64,000 nt of DNA, taken from the NCBI GenBank assembly GCA_021307315.1, contig JAJSPD010000037.1, positions 124,001 to 188,000 on the forward strand, read 5' to 3'. Positions 1 to 13,093 of this stretch are shown here, piece after piece. Positions within the stretch are counted from its first letter, which is position 1. Each line of letters starts with the position of its first letter. The DNA is from Bisporella sp. PMI_857 (lineage: Eukaryota; Ascomycota; Leotiomycetes; Helotiales; Helotiaceae). The translations under genes and the position numbers were made by a program. Below the pieces are notes generated by a model. That model was not told the DNA's origin, made no database searches, and saw nothing but the letters and a program-made list of their open reading frames with translations.

Positions 1-3000
1 CTCGAGCAGCTACTAGTTTATATTGTGCGATGTGTGGGATAGGAGGCTGCAGGAAGCGAGTTCTCAGTGGCAAGGCGCAAGGTTGATTGCTCATGGCTCG
101 TATGTCTGATATGGGATACCTTTTTAACATTGAATTAGCCGTACAAAATTTGGAATGATATTGAGTAACTATTTTGCATCCATCCAACCTGCAACGTGAA
201 TTATGAAAGGTACTGCCGCATCACAATGTCGTACAAGACATATACACAAGGTCATTCCGTCTATGTAAATGCGCCAATGAGACACTATAAAAAGGTGCGA
301 TGCGTCAGCGGGAGCACCCGCTTAGAATAGGAAGCTAAGCGAGTTTCAGGGGCTGGTTCGTGGAACTACAGTTACCCACCAGAAGTCTTCGCGGTTTTGT
401 GATTTTACACCAAAAGTCACGTATTATAGCATTGAAATAATTAACGAATTAGCCACAAAACAGTAAAATTTTATATATAAAACTTGTTTATACTTAAGTT
501 AACTAATATTTTTTATTTTTTATTGTGATTTAATCTTTATTACTATAGTAATACAAGGCGAAAAAGTTGAGGAGTCGCGAAATTTAGCCAATTTACACCA
601 AAATTCGTGTAAATTTCAACTTTTGTAAATTAAACACTCTAGAACTTTGTAAGCTTAAAATAATCAAATAAAGTTTATTAGTAAACTAAAGTTGAATTAT
701 TAAAAATATTATTGGCTGTTAATATTAAATTTAGTTGTAGTATAATATTATTGAGTAAATTGGCTGCAAAAAGGGCGAGTTTTGGTGTAAAATTGCGAGA
801 ACGCGAAGACTTTTGGACTAGTACTGTACTTGGAGTCGAACCTTCTCTCAGAAGTGCATATTGTCGGTGCGGCTCTACAACCATAGACATCTGGCTCAGT
901 GTGCCTCCGTTCCGGAGATGCCTTGCACACCTTGTGACAAGGTTCGGTTGAATTCAAAACTGTCCGATTCCGTAAAATTCCACTGCGGAAGAACCGTTCA
1001 TAGATTAATACAGTCATCAAGACATATTGGCGAACCCGCCCAGCGCCCCGTTTAGCTCTCTGTCTGAGTGACCTTTTCGGCATCTCCCCCCCTCCCCCCC
1101 CTCCACGTTCGCCAGCCACACTATCCTATTCATGCGGAGGGTATTCCGTCTCTCGCGAATCCTCAGGTCATTCGCGCGATATGGCCAGTCACTCAGAAGT
1201 CACCACATCCTTATCCTAGTTTATCTTCACTTTGTAAAATAGCACGTCCTGACGCGCGGCCACTCTACCATATCTCATGTCCTAGGTATGGTGTGCATGA
1301 GCCATACCAGGTCCCTATATGCGAGGATTCGGATGCAGGTATTATCGTATACTTTGTGGCCGTGTGCATGATGTGGTGGTGCTTCGTTGAAGTTGACATT
1401 TTTCAACAGAGATTCGTCACTATAGACCAGTCCTAACAAAGGGCATCCTCTGTGTCCTAATAAGGCTGGGTGACTTGTCCCACCATACCTCACTCGAGTG
1501 CAAGACTCAATACTGACCTCAGATGCGCCATGCACTACATCCGCAGTCTTGCTGACACCTTTCAATCATGATGACCAATAACTTTACTCTGCAGAAAAGT
1601 AACCTGTAAGTGATCTTGAGCATGATCAATATTTCAGCTTAAAAAGCAAGTTGATAGTACAGACTGGACGAAGTAAAAGTACTCTAATATAGCACAAGCG
1701 GTAGGCTCGACCTCTCTGCAAGCAAGCATCCCAGGGGACTTGAAGCTTCGCATATGGAAGGGTATAAGCGAGCTTGATTGACGGCATGAGCTAGTCATGG
1801 ACATATTTTTGTGATCGACATCCATGAGAGCTGAGGTAGGAATTTTGCAAACTGACTTCTTTACAATGGCTAGGGTAATATGATGCTTACAGCCCCAACC
1901 AAGAAGGACCTATGCTCTTTTTTAACGGTGCTCTTACCTAGGCAAGCAGATAACTCAATTAAGGCCGACGTGTTATGAAAATGATTCAAGGCTTTTCGGT
2001 GGATGAGTTCGGCTAGACATTATAACAATGACGAAAGATAATAATATGTGCAACTGGATGCCTAGCTTCTACGATGTGAAACACAATGCCTGGTTGCTAA
2101 TACATGAAGACGCAACCACGTAATTCTACTGTCGGTCTTTACACTGTGGGTAATGTCTAGTGGTTTGTCGAAGTAACCTTTCCAATGTCTCGAAATAGCC
2201 TCCGATGCATTTGTCGCAGCAGAAACATAGGTACCGGCACGCATTATGGGCAACATGCTCGCAATTGAAACCGAGAAACCCTTTATTATGGAGGCGAAAT
2301 TCTAGCGCGGAAACTACCAGGATCGGGATTGCCCGGGAGCACAGTAGATTGGTAAGGCAGATCCATCGTTGAAGGTATATGTCCATTGCATGATCAAGAT
2401 GAAGTGAAGACAGGAAAGCTCTCTGCTCAGATGGCCTTCCCTAAATGCTCGGTGTCCTATGCAGCAATTTGATGCGATGCCTAGCTAGCAATTTTTTCTT
2501 CCGAAGGAGGTCCGCCACAGCCATACCCGTGAAACACCTTATATAGAATTCTGGAGGTAGGAGTTTGTAGATGAGAACTTGTCCCGATACCACGCCTTTG
2601 GCTTCTTGGCAACCAAGAAAGATGAACATAGAGGGCAGAATGGGGGTATCCAACATTGTTATGTCCTGGCTGAGCATGATCTCAGGAGTGTACAAAAAGA
2701 GTTTTTGATACCTGTGAAGGCGCATATGCCGAATAAGACGCCTGGCTACGCAGCGTGTCATAGCTCAGTAATCGTTAGTTTACCTACTCCCCCTTCGAGG
2801 GTACAGATGCACTCTTCCTCAGAGCTCTGATCAGACTCGCTGGATTTCGTCAAGTCATCTGGATGAGGGTCACTAGCGCTGCGAGTATTTAGATTTGCTT
2901 TGATGTTAAATTGTCTGAAAGGGAATATATATGGAATATAGAGGTTGGATGACATTTGTAAGAAAAGATTGCCACTAAAACGATATATGGTTTGGCTTGA

Positions 3001-3561
3001 GTTCATATGCCGAAGATATCTTACAATCTGTAGCTAGTAAGAATGTAAAGACAATCGTTTCGTCTCGTTTATTCCCCTTGGGACATACTTCGATACGCCG
3101 AAGTGCCTTTTGCTGGCTATCACTAGCTAACACTCAAAGTGTACTTAGTGTCGTTATCCTAAGAGAGTGTCATTCCATAGAAGAGCATAGCTGGACTTTG
3201 TTTGCAAAAATTAATATAAATCGTAAGAGTATACCTAGCTTGACCCTACAATTATGGGTGAAACCTTCACTAGTAGTCTCCAAGATGACACAGAATGCAG
3301 AGATAGGACGTCCTGTCGAAAAATTGCATCCTCTGCCACACTCCGTGAAATCTGAAATCGCAATGATTGAAGGAGCTCAAGTCAAGGCTTAACTGAATAG
3401 AGAAACAAGAAACTGGTTTCGAAAAAAAATAAAATTGGTGTAGTGTAAATTGACACACATAAAATCGGGAATGTGAGTTTTGAAACGACAAATGCACAAA
3501 GAATCAAGAATATCGGAGAGCTTCAAAACCAAGGATGTAAGATGATACATACGTTGAGGTT
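1..3561. other. Gene-poor region
   Basis: No convincing gene is visible on either strand. Open frames here are short, mutually overlapping and lack family motifs or phase-consistent introns. The part from about 420 to 760 is strongly AT-rich and lies inside the MITE described separately. Two C-rich runs occur near 1086-1104. A minus-strand frame around 2126-2386 has a run of Cys/His residues, but their spacing fits no zinc-finger class I know, so I did not call it. Confidence 0.6.
369..826. mobile_element. Probable MITE / non-autonomous TA-inserting DNA transposon
   Basis: The sequence at 369-415 and the reverse complement of 780-826 are both 47 nt long and match at about 35 of 47 positions. 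They share the ends CAGT, the block AAGTCTTCGCG and the block ATTTTACACCAAAA. Each end is flanked directly by TA (367-368 and 827-828), the expected target-site duplication of Tc1/mariner/pogo-type elements. The 364-bp interior is very AT-rich, encodes nothing recognisable and carries another partial copy of the TTTACACCAAAA block near 590-602. The imperfect ends suggest an old insertion. The family (Fot1/pogo or other) cannot be assigned from one copy. Confidence 0.65.
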
Positions 3562-4417
3562 CTACCGCCATCCTCCGACACGTCCCTCGTCCCATCTTTC
3601 TTTCCGTTCTCGTCTCGAGTAGTAAACTTTCTTTGCTTCACGATACCTTCTCACCCATTCTGCTGCTTCTCTTTCTGTCGCCGTGCCACCATCTCCTTCC
3701 AGAAAGCTCTCTTCCAGCGCGCGACAGACCATTTCTTGTTCTTGAACTCCAGAACTCAATCTTTGATATAGCGATGATGGAGAGAATGGGGCCAATGCAC
3801 GATCCATCTCAGATTGCTTCTGTCGCCATTGTCTCTCTAATGCATGTGCCGATAACAGCTGTGCCTGCGTAGACGCTCGTAGATGAATAAGTCGTGCCTC
3901 AAGCTCATTCAGATGAGATGCCAGAGCTATATTCTCTTTTAATGCACTCTGCAAAGGCTCCTGTGACGCAGCTACCGATGGATGTGCGGTGATCGTGGAA
4001 TGTGCTAAAGCAGCTAGCACCTCAGGCTTTGCCAGCACATCGGCTAAGTCCTGCTTACTGGAGGGAGCATGAGTAATTATTCTTGCGTCATGAGGGTAAC
4101 GGTACGAACCATTTATCTTCCAAGATCTTTGGTAACCAGTTTTCACCCGGGTCTTGAGTATGTTGTGCATATGCTGGCTCGCGTATACTGCCGTGCTGCG
4201 ACAGCGGAGTATCATTGCTATAACTGCCGAGACCATCATGCGATTGAGGCGGGGGTGCTGGTAAAGGGGGTCCTCCGGCCGGCGTACTTCGACGACTGAC
4301 CTCTTGACTGCTTGGTTTGGGCGGAGGTGCAGGAGGAGTATTGGAGTCGAACGTTTGCGAGTTCCTATGTGGTTGGTAGGAAGGGTATGACGATGATGAT
4401 GGTGGCGGGGACGACAT
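3562..4417 (-). CDS. ESCRT-I subunit VPS37-like protein (Mod(r) domain)
   Basis: Two exons, 4417-4110 and 4057-3562, give 267 aa. The 52-bp intron starts with a less common GTTCGT donor, and splicing reads ILEDK-C-KQDLADVLAKPEVL without a break. Residues 1 to about 90 are a Pro/Ser-rich disordered region. The rest is helical and charged, with coiled-coil heptads (LNELEARLIHLRAS) and a conserved-looking E-W-x-R-x-Y-R tail, as in Mod(r)/VPS37 proteins. VPS37 is a structural subunit of ESCRT-I, which sorts ubiquitinated cargo at endosomes and binds VPS23/VPS28. Assignment rests on architecture plus the start of the Mod(r) domain. Another coiled-coil endosomal protein is possible. Confidence 0.65.
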
Positions 4418-7082
4418 GATGTGATGAAAGCCGCAACTTCCGCGAATTAAAGGGAGAAGAAGCAGACACGGAATTGATACGTTGCAATTATATGTTGAGT
4501 CGACAATTTACCGGCGCGCCTCTTTGGTTTGGGTAGTTGAGGGGGATGGTGGTCAAGAGAGGGAAAGGCTAGGAGGCAGCCTTGAGTCTTGGAGTTTCTC
4601 CAGGTCACGTCACAGCCTTGTTATGTGATCCCATCCCTACTACTCACTACTCAAGTACATGTGTGGGGGATCTTTGGGGAGGTGCATTTCAACTTCCAAG
4701 TCCAACTCCCGCCTAGGCCCGTTTGGATAAAACGTGTTTAAGACTTCAATTCCAACGCTTTTTGCGGCGCACAACGTGGGAATGGCCACATTTCTATTAT
4801 ATATATATATAGCATACACTTTTAACGATGCCTTACCTGATTTGAATTCCTGTCATGGCAGCCGCGTGTTTGACAAGCTTTTGAGGTGCCTTGTGAGATC
4901 CCTTGGCTTGCAATAGTGGTGAATGAGGTAAGGGCAGATGAGGTCCTTTCAGCATTGGAGACGCCAAATACTGTAGGTAGGTAGGGAAAGCTGGGTGGCT
5001 GTGACTGAAGTGAATACAGGCCCGGCACTTGTAGTCGTATGAGGGCGTCGATTTCCATGCTCGAGACAAACTCAAAATCACAGTAGGTTCTCATTATTTT
5101 CTTCTTCCAAGATTGTACCATATCGTACGTAGTAGTATCCATCATTTGCACGGAAGCACCGGTTCATTACTGCAGGTCATACTCGTTCAGGGGAGCCCGA
5201 CGGCCGTGAGCGTTCTCCTGACACTTGCTGAGCAGCAAAATAGGACCGAAAGAGCCAGACTCTTGTCTCAGTGTCCTGCAATGCAGAAGCTCAAAGCTAA
5301 AGCGTGGTCCAGGGAGGGCGACTCACGGTGCAATAAGCCTCCTGAAGAATTGCATTGTTACTTCACTACTGTGCATGGTTTACTGATAATGGATGAACCA
5401 CCCCATGGCACGGCAATTCCCCAACGGGAGCTTATTATATCCTCCAAGTTGTGCGGAAGCTAAAGATCTACAGACGGTCGAAAGACCGTGGTGAATAATG
5501 AAACCTCCGATTCGCCAGGATGCAGGACGCAGAATGAGGCCGAAAGGGCATCTTTTAATAAGGTTACAGGGCCGACTCTACAAAGGGCAGCAGACGGTGC
5601 ACATCCTCATTAGACGGGAATTCCAAAGGGGGCCCAACAGGGATGCTTGATTGCGGTAAGTAAGTACAGTTTGTATACGAGAGTTTTAGGATCATTGAAT
5701 CTGAATTCTCAAAGCAGATGCCGACGACTTGAAGGAGCAAATAATACATCAAGGGTTGAGTGTCATTTAGGTCGACTACAGACAGTTAACCAGGTGTTGA
5801 TGCTGATGCATGTGTGCTTGGTGCATCCATACCATTCTGAAGAGGCCCAAGGCACTGGGGGTGGTGGCGTTGCAAGCGGCCCTATTCGGGTTCTAATCTT
5901 TCAGGTCTAGATCTTGGAACAGGTCGCCTCGCCTCGCATCATCAAAAAAGCAGATCAATCCCACCAAGGAGCAGAGGGTAATAAGTTGAGGAATGCTGCA
6001 CACTATTAATATCAGACGGAAACATGAGCACGCGATGAGCAGCGGTCGTGGGTGGGATGTTTTACGAACTGTCTAAGTGCGTGGGTGTGTGTGTTTGGTA
6101 TATGTAGCTGTGTGCATCCAAGACGCCGTTCATCATCATCATTATCATCACTGACCACCCACCCAACACAAGAACAAGCTTTGCCGCTGCTGCTGCTGCT
6201 GCTGCTGCTATTATTGCCTTATCCCCTCTCACTAATTACTGTACCAATCCCAACCTAATCTCATGGGAATAGCGGCGACGACAGCGACGACAACGACAAC
6301 GACAATCCTGATTATTGGGCACTGGGAGGGGACATGGCAGATGAAAATGTTACCTCTCTGATCTTGGCTTCCCCGTCTCCTCGGCCTCATTATTTAAGTT
6401 TGACCCTTTTTGCAACAGCCGGTATTGCTTTTAATTCGTCCACCGTCTTTCTTGACGGCTAAATCGCCCTTCCCCCACTAAAGTCCACATTACCTCCAGA
6501 GAACCGCCGAGACCAATCATTCGCCCTCTTTTTCATCCAGCAGCCCCAGCCGGATCTCCCAAAACCCCAAACCTCACTACACTACACTAGATTGTACGGT
6601 TACGGTACAGTACCAGTACATCTCTCTCTCTCCTCTCTCACTCATTCTCCCACCCCACGGCCTAGACGGAAAAGCCTCTTGAACAACAAAAACCAGAGAA
6701 TCGTCCTCTTCCATATTCCCAATCAGCTGCTGCCAGAGCACCGCCCGTCCCGACATTCCTCCCTCCAGTACCACTCCCGCGATCCCTTCAGGTCTTCGCT
6801 TCCCCTCCCATTACATTGCGACCTTGCCTTCCACACTGGTTCTATCTTGTTGGCACGCCGCCGCTGTCTTCGGACGATATTCGTGTCTGGGAGTCTCTTC
6901 GAGCCACACGATGCGCGAGCATCGATCCTGTGACGGCCTTTCACTACCATCTGCGCGACCAGCGCGATACTGACGACCCGCCTGCAAAGAGCGTCGTCCC
7001 CCTTCCGTTCTGATATGCGCTATCAATTACACCCTATCTCGATTCTGCGACCGGATGGGATAATTCCCAAACGGGGAACACC
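4418..7082. other. Long intergenic/leader region with simple repeats
   Basis: This separates the divergent VPS37-like and F-box genes. It holds a TA microsatellite (about 4796-4812), a (GCT)8 run, a GAC/AAC-rich imperfect triplet run (about 6274-6306) and CT-rich tracts around 6617-6660. The CT-rich and pyrimidine-rich stretch from about 6400 to 7080 is typical of a long filamentous-fungal 5' leader for the downstream F-box gene. Open frames inside it are low-complexity translations of these repeats. I see no gene. Confidence 0.5.
6186..6209 (+). repeat. (GCT)8 trinucleotide microsatellite
   Basis: Eight uninterrupted GCT units lie about 0.87 kb upstream of the F-box start codon. A GAC/AAC-rich triplet array follows about 65 bp later. 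It is not inside any supported coding region. Confidence 0.9.
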
Positions 7083-8823
7083 ATGGATCCTCTCCACATC
7101 ACTGAGTTCGCCTCACCACGATACTATGATAAATTAAACCAAGTGAGTGAGACTGCCAAAAATGGCAGTCCTTCATCAGAACCGGCGGGGTCGACGTCGG
7201 CATCAACTTCTACCCAAGCGCATACGATAGAGCAGCAGACATTCACTCTTCCTATCAATTTACGGCACCCAGAAATCCCCCCTGGCCTTGTTCCTCTAAG
7301 GTCAGCGGAACAAAAGAAACGATCGATTGGACATAATGATGATTATTCATCCACACAGACTCAACGTCGACCCAAATTCTTTGGGTCCAAAGGGACATTA
7401 CATACCAAGTTTACACTTGTCAAGAAAGCACCAACAGTATCGACACTTGTTGAACACCACGAGCATATTGTGGCCGCAGAGGGTAGGATTTATGAGAGGT
7501 ACATACCATATTCGTATCCCCAAAAAATTCCATGGATCGTATTAACCCACATATAGGCTTCCTCTAAGTGAGCTGTTTCTCTCTCTTCCGAACGAACTTC
7601 AGGAACATATTATCGCTCCACTTCCAATCCATGACGTCTTGAACTTACGACTTGTGTCCAAGTCATTCCACACCTTGGTAACACTTAATGAGCATGGAAT
7701 TGCACGATATCACGTTGCTCATACCCTTCCCTCATACGCTTTGCGGCTGTACCCGCAACCCAATCCAGCTGATATCAACCTTCACTATGTTTGTGGGATA
7801 TGGCACCGACTCCATGTCGCCTCGAAACTCTCAATCATGATCGCCCGGCAAACAGTTAGAGAGATTTTCCTTAAGACAACGGAAGCACAACTGCTCGAGT
7901 TTGAGCCTCAACATAGGCGGATGCGTCAACGACTCATGCCTATTGTCTTCACACTATTTCATTTCTTCGAATCTTATCGAGCACTCCATGTGCGGCATCT
8001 TGCTGAGCATGGAGCTCCGCTTAATCACCAAGCCTTTACATATAATCCTATCGAGTGCCAGGTCATGGAGATGTACGATGACCAAACACTTCTGAAAGTC
8101 CATCAAGCTTGGGCTGTCGTAATATCTTCATTCTCTCGACGATTACGACCACCATCCTATATCGGCCAGGTAGAAAGGGCCATCAAGGGTTACTTGAAAG
8201 ACAGGCCACCGGACGAAGTGTACACCACCATCCTCGCGGTGGGGGGCTTGCGTCAAGCCCAGAGATTCTGGGAAACGAAAGGCTACAATGCAAGACGGGA
8301 CGCTGTGGACACGTGGTATGGATTCATCACACGATGTCTAACTCCAGTCGAACCGGTTACCGTCCTTAAATCAAAGATGTCTCGGCTGCATATTGGAAGG
8401 AGAAAGAAAGACGTTTCCTTGCCAGCAGCTGAGGCAGCGGCCTCCGAAAGCGCGGGACATGATGCAGGAGGTTGTAAGGAATGGTTCTGTGTAAAACCAG
8501 CCTGTCAGGCCGCTCGACGAAGGCATTCGACGGACAACTTAGTTTTTCATAGTAGCTTAGCAGCTGGACCACCAATGAGCCCGTTATCGCCGGCGCACCT
8601 GCAGCTCCTGCTTCCGGATCTTCAACACCTGTCCAACATTTGGATCCACACAGCTGAGGCTTTGATATTAGAGAGGAAGATAGTGGCACGACCACAAGAA
8701 ATTAAGAAGAATGCGGCAGTTTTCCTGGAACTGATCAAGGATGACGGAGTGAATGATTTGGAGGAGTGGTCATCAGGTATTCCTCGCACTGCACATACAG
8801 AAGAACAACAAGATGATCAATGA
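7083..8823 (+). CDS. F-box domain protein
   Basis: Exons 7083-7498 and 7557-8823 (58-bp intron, donor GTACAT, acceptor ATATAG) give 560 aa. The first 139 residues are Ser/Thr/Gln-rich and probably disordered. Right after the splice junction comes an F-box: LPLSELFLSLPNELQEHII followed by PLPIHDVLNLRLVSKSFHTL. The C-terminal 380 residues show no LRR, WD40 or Kelch repeats I can recognise. By analogy with the family it would bind Skp1 and act as a substrate receptor for an SCF ubiquitin ligase; the substrate is unknown. An alternative donor at 7483 breaks the reading frame, which supports the chosen one. Confidence 0.75.
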
Positions 8824-9988
8824 ACTTTGGGTGGTGGCGTTTCAGACTAGGAGAATGCATTGTACGGCGTTTTGAGCGAAGTTTACTGTATGGCGGAATC
8901 ATCAGATTGGCGTTTGGAAATACGGGCATATGGGTATAGATATCATACAAATCCTGAGGGATTTATGGGCAAGATTTCGGATTCGAAAAATATACCAACA
9001 GTATGCAAGGATGGCTTCCTCTAATGTTTCTTTTTTAAGCTCATACCATGTCGTGAGCCCTTTATTACTTAATTGATATCTGACACCGTTTTGTTCGTAG
9101 GCGACCATGAGTTACCTCTGAAACTATCTAGGTATCCTGTAGACTCGTGCATTACGTTTCCCTCTCCGTATATAGAAGCCAGAAGACCCCTCTGGCATAT
9201 TGAGCCGTTTCGATTGTGGGAGACGAGTTTGGTCTCTCAACAGAGGTTGTTGATGGGATTAGGAACTCCAGAAATGCCTGGATCATGTGATGGTCAATTT
9301 AATGAGCACCCGTATCATTTATGTGAACCTATGCAGGTGGAGGCGTTTTGTCACAGTTAAATATCTTGCAAAATTATAATGTAACGATTCAAGTTTGCAG
9401 TTCCTCCTCAGCCCTACTAAAGGTCGGGGATCATAAACAGGAAAGGTAATTATTCTTTGCAATCATTAGCGCCTGCCTGAACATTGATACTTTCTTCAAA
9501 GAGAAAGGTTGGGCAAGAGACTCTAAATAAGACTGCATTATTCAATTGAGGGGAAAAAAAAGGCAGATTCTGAAGAAGCGAAGAAAGATTTTATGTCCTG
9601 CACAAGCGCGTCCTGCCGCGCTAAGCTATTTTAGACGCCATACGGGTCGGCGTGCCTGGATCAAATAATTTGGCGCGAGCTTGAGGTTGATGGAATGATA
9701 TTTACACTTGCATAGCCTGAAAGTCTTTCACGTCCCATCCGTGAATTGCTCTTTAGAGCTTATTGTTATACTACACTACATCATGGCGCCATTAACGCGA
9801 AACGCGCTGGCACCACCACGTTCAGATCTGCTTTCCCAGGTAAATTCAGCTTCGGCTTTCGCTCGCCCTGGAAGCTAGAGCTAATAATTGTCCGCAGAAC
9901 TCTCGACAAGCTAGCTGGCAGTTTGTAGGCGTATGTATGCCATCACCGTGGCTTCAAAGTAGGATGTTAACAAGATCCATAGTCAGAC
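8824..9988. other. Intergenic region before NUP84
   Basis: This contains the 3' UTR of the F-box gene and the promoter of NUP84. No coding frame with family motifs was seen. The only notable item is a 10-bp palindrome, ATGGCGCCAT, at 9783-9792; I do not assign a function to it. Confidence 0.5.
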
Positions 9989-12900
9989 ATGGGATCCGAA
10001 CGGGAGGTTTCAGAAGAGCCTACCTCGTCCTATGACGAGGGAGAGGCGCAAGACTACGCATCTGAAGAAGAGGGTAGGTAGAACTCAGACATGGTTTTGC
10101 AAACTTGAGCGAAAAAAAGGTTGCTAATAGGGATGTCCCAGAATATGACGATAATTCACCGGAAACACCTGAAGAGCAGGACGATATCTTGCACCCCCTC
10201 CGCGAAGCAGCAAACAGAGTTGGTCGAGAAGTGGAGCGATTTGCAGAGAGCTTAGATGAGTTCAATCCTCTGAGAGCGGTGCAAAATGAAAGACATCAAC
10301 GAGCAACTGAACTCATCAAACGTTACCACGGTGTTGCGACCGATACCCTCAAAACTCTTCATGCACGACACGGTAGGGGAAAACAACAGAAGAATAAACA
10401 CAGACGTAAGGCTCTTGAAGAAGATGATGAAATGGATGTAGAGGATCCCGATACAGCCTATGGCGAAGCTCAAACTACTCTGGATGATCTCGAGCGATGG
10501 GAAGCTGAAGAACGCACATGGGACTTAATGGGCCGGCTCGCCAAACTTCGATTTCCATCTCCTGATAGCTCTCTGAATGATCAGGATGAGTTATCACCTG
10601 TCCACAGGTTTTCGTCCGAGAAAGACACGTGGGCAGATTTTCTTGAGTCTGATGGCTTAGCACTAGAGCGCCAGACTGTGCTGCAATGGTTGAAAACTAC
10701 GGCAGATGTGTCTGGCGATGATATTCATGAGATGGTACAAGACCTGCAACAAAAGGCTGATCGGGGTGACAATGTGGCCCATGGATGGATCTACACGAGA
10801 GCAACTATCAAGAAAGTAAAACAAAGCCACCGTTGGCCTGGACCTTTGGAACCCAGCTCTGAGGTTGCGGAGGCATTGAGGACCAGCAACGGGACAGTAC
10901 AGTTAATTACACAGCTAGACCCTGACGCAATGACTCGGCAGAAGTTGCAGCTGGAGCATTCTGATGAATCATTTGCTCGTTCAATCTCATTAGGATGCTA
11001 TGAGATGCTACGCCGAGGGCGGAGTCTAGAAGAGATCAAAGACTTTTGCTCATTGCGATCCGAAATATGGAGGGCAGTGAGCATGTCAGGTTTTCCGGAG
11101 GAGAAGAATCGGGACGAAGACGAGTCTGTGAATCCAGTGGCCACCGCACTTTGGAGGCGGATGTGTTTTGCTCTTGCCCGTAATGGAGGTATCGACGAAT
11201 TTGAACGAGCCACTTACGGAATACTCAGCGGCGACATCTCAAGTGTAGAGCCTGTATGTAAATCATGGGATGATTTTGTATTTGCGCACTATAACGCTCT
11301 ACTTCGGACACAGTATGACAAGTATCTTCAAAGTCTCTATTCTGGATCGGCATTCACTAAGAACTTCACTATATTTGAGAATTTCGACGCTGTACAATTT
11401 CATGGAAACCCGCAAAGCGCTGGCCAGAGGCTCATTGAGAATCTCAAGTTAGATCCCAGAACAGCGAATGAATCTATGGAACCGCTGAAAATGATCCAAG
11501 GGGCTTTGATTGCAAACCAGGTTGAACATTTTGTATATCATCAAGGATTGGCACTTTCAAAGTTCGCGAATGCTCGAGGTGTTTCGAAACTTATCCCAGC
11601 TACAGATGAGCAGCCGGAAAATGAGAATATCAATAAGTATATCACCATGGATGACCACGATAGCTTGAGGGTCCTTACTCATATGCTAATTATCTTTACC
11701 GCCCTTGGATTAAAACTTGGCGGACCTCACCGTCGTACCGTCATCGAAAATATCATTGTTGCATACATTAATTTCCTTAGACTTGCTGGCAAAGAAGAAC
11801 TGATACCCCTCTACTGCTCGCAACTTACAGGAAACCGGAGATATGCAACTCTGAGCAGGAGCCTAATCGATGTTGTCAATCCTGAGCAGCGAGTAACCCA
11901 AATCAAACTCATAAAGAACCTGGGCTTAGATGCCCAAGAATTTGTTAGCTACCAGTCACGATATCTTCTCTTGGATTTTCCAGACACCGTAGAAGGATAT
12001 CCTGCCACCTCTGGTTTGAAAGTGACAGAGGCTGACCCTCGGTCGGACGGAAGTGGGCGAAGAATTATACCAGACTTCTTTGGCCCAGATCCGGATCGCA
12101 TTGAGAGAAACGATATGTTACTAATTCGAAGCTTGGAGTGGTACTTGCTTGTTGAGGGAATGTGGACCGATACCTTTACGTTTGGTACCATGATATACAT
12201 GAGATTCTATAGTAGGTGTACGTATCTTCATTGACAGATTCTTACTAATCATATGCAGAACACATGCATCTGAATGCAGCGCGAAAGCTGGCGAAGAGAG
12301 TTCGGGCGGATACAATCGCGAAGAGCAAGACACGCATCTTCTTAGACGAAAATCTCGATTTCGAAGGTTTAGAATTGTATGGCGAAGATGAAGACCTAAC
12401 TGAGGTTCTCAACGGAGCATCGAATGAAAGCAAGCAGCTAACTAAACATCTTTTGGCCGAAGCAAAGAGTTTTAGGGAGCTAGAAGCGCTAATTCTTGCT
12501 CTGGACGGCTTGGAAACTGTTGCCAGCTACGCTGAGTTGATTGAGGAGTGAGCATAGACGACATGTCATCATCGGATTTCTAGCTAACATATTGAAACAG
12601 CAACACCACCGAAATACCTAAAGACTGGAGACAGGGATTGGCTAGCATCCTCATACCTGCTAAAGAGGCCGTACAGCCATTACTCCATGGATGGCTACTT
12701 ACTAGCCAAGAAGGTAGGATGCCAGTTACAGTTCACAAGTTACTTTATTGACACAAAGATACAGATGTACCAGAATTCCAGCAATTAAGAGAAGCTTACC
12801 TACCCGAAACTATTTTGGCCTACGTTCTGGCGTTGCAACTTGGTGGTAGAACCTTGACTAGAGACCTCTTGATGGAAACTATGGAATTATCAACTTTAAT

Positions 12901-13093
12901 CGCGGACGAAGACTCTGATCTGCTTGCCCTTTTTGTCAAACTGAAACGACTCCCAGAATTGGTTGATGTTTTGACAATTGCGAGCAAAGCTCTTCTGATC
13001 ACCAATGCAGGCCAGAAGAAGCAAACGGGGTCAAAGGGTAAAAAGCTCAGACAAAGAGGATGGACTCCAGATATTTGGAGTGTTAAGCCATGA
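9989..13093 (+). CDS. NUP84: Nucleoporin Nup84/Nup107, Y-complex scaffold
   Basis: Five exons: 9989-10073, 10142-12211, 12259-12547, 12601-12713 and 12765-13093, giving 961 aa. All four junctions are phase-consistent. Introns are 46-68 bp; intron 1 uses GTAGGT with TTGCTAAT before CCCAG, and its alternative pair 10078/10130 also stays in frame. The protein is all-helical. It has an acidic N-terminus, a helix with HPLREAANRVGREVERF, Trp-rich helical repeats (WRAVSMSG, WRRMCFALAR) and a conserved C-terminal region (HMHLNAARKLAKRV, then SVKP at the end). These match Nup107/Nup84, the member of the Nup84 (Y) subcomplex that forms the outer scaffold of the nuclear pore. Length fits filamentous fungal orthologues. 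Confidence 0.88.

Noticed and set aside
815..900. tRNA-like T-arm (GGTTCGACTCC) on the minus strand
   Set aside because: The T-stem does not pair, and no acceptor, D-arm or anticodon arm of a 70-90 nt cloverleaf could be fitted; it overlaps the MITE edge.
2126..2386. Cys/His-rich minus-strand frame as a possible zinc finger
   Set aside because: Cys/His spacing fits no known finger, and no start, intron or neighbouring exon supports it.
9783..9792. ATGGCGCCAT, matching the CYS3/MetR consensus ATGRYRYCAT
   Set aside because: It lies upstream of NUP84, not a sulfur gene; a degenerate 10-mer can occur by chance.
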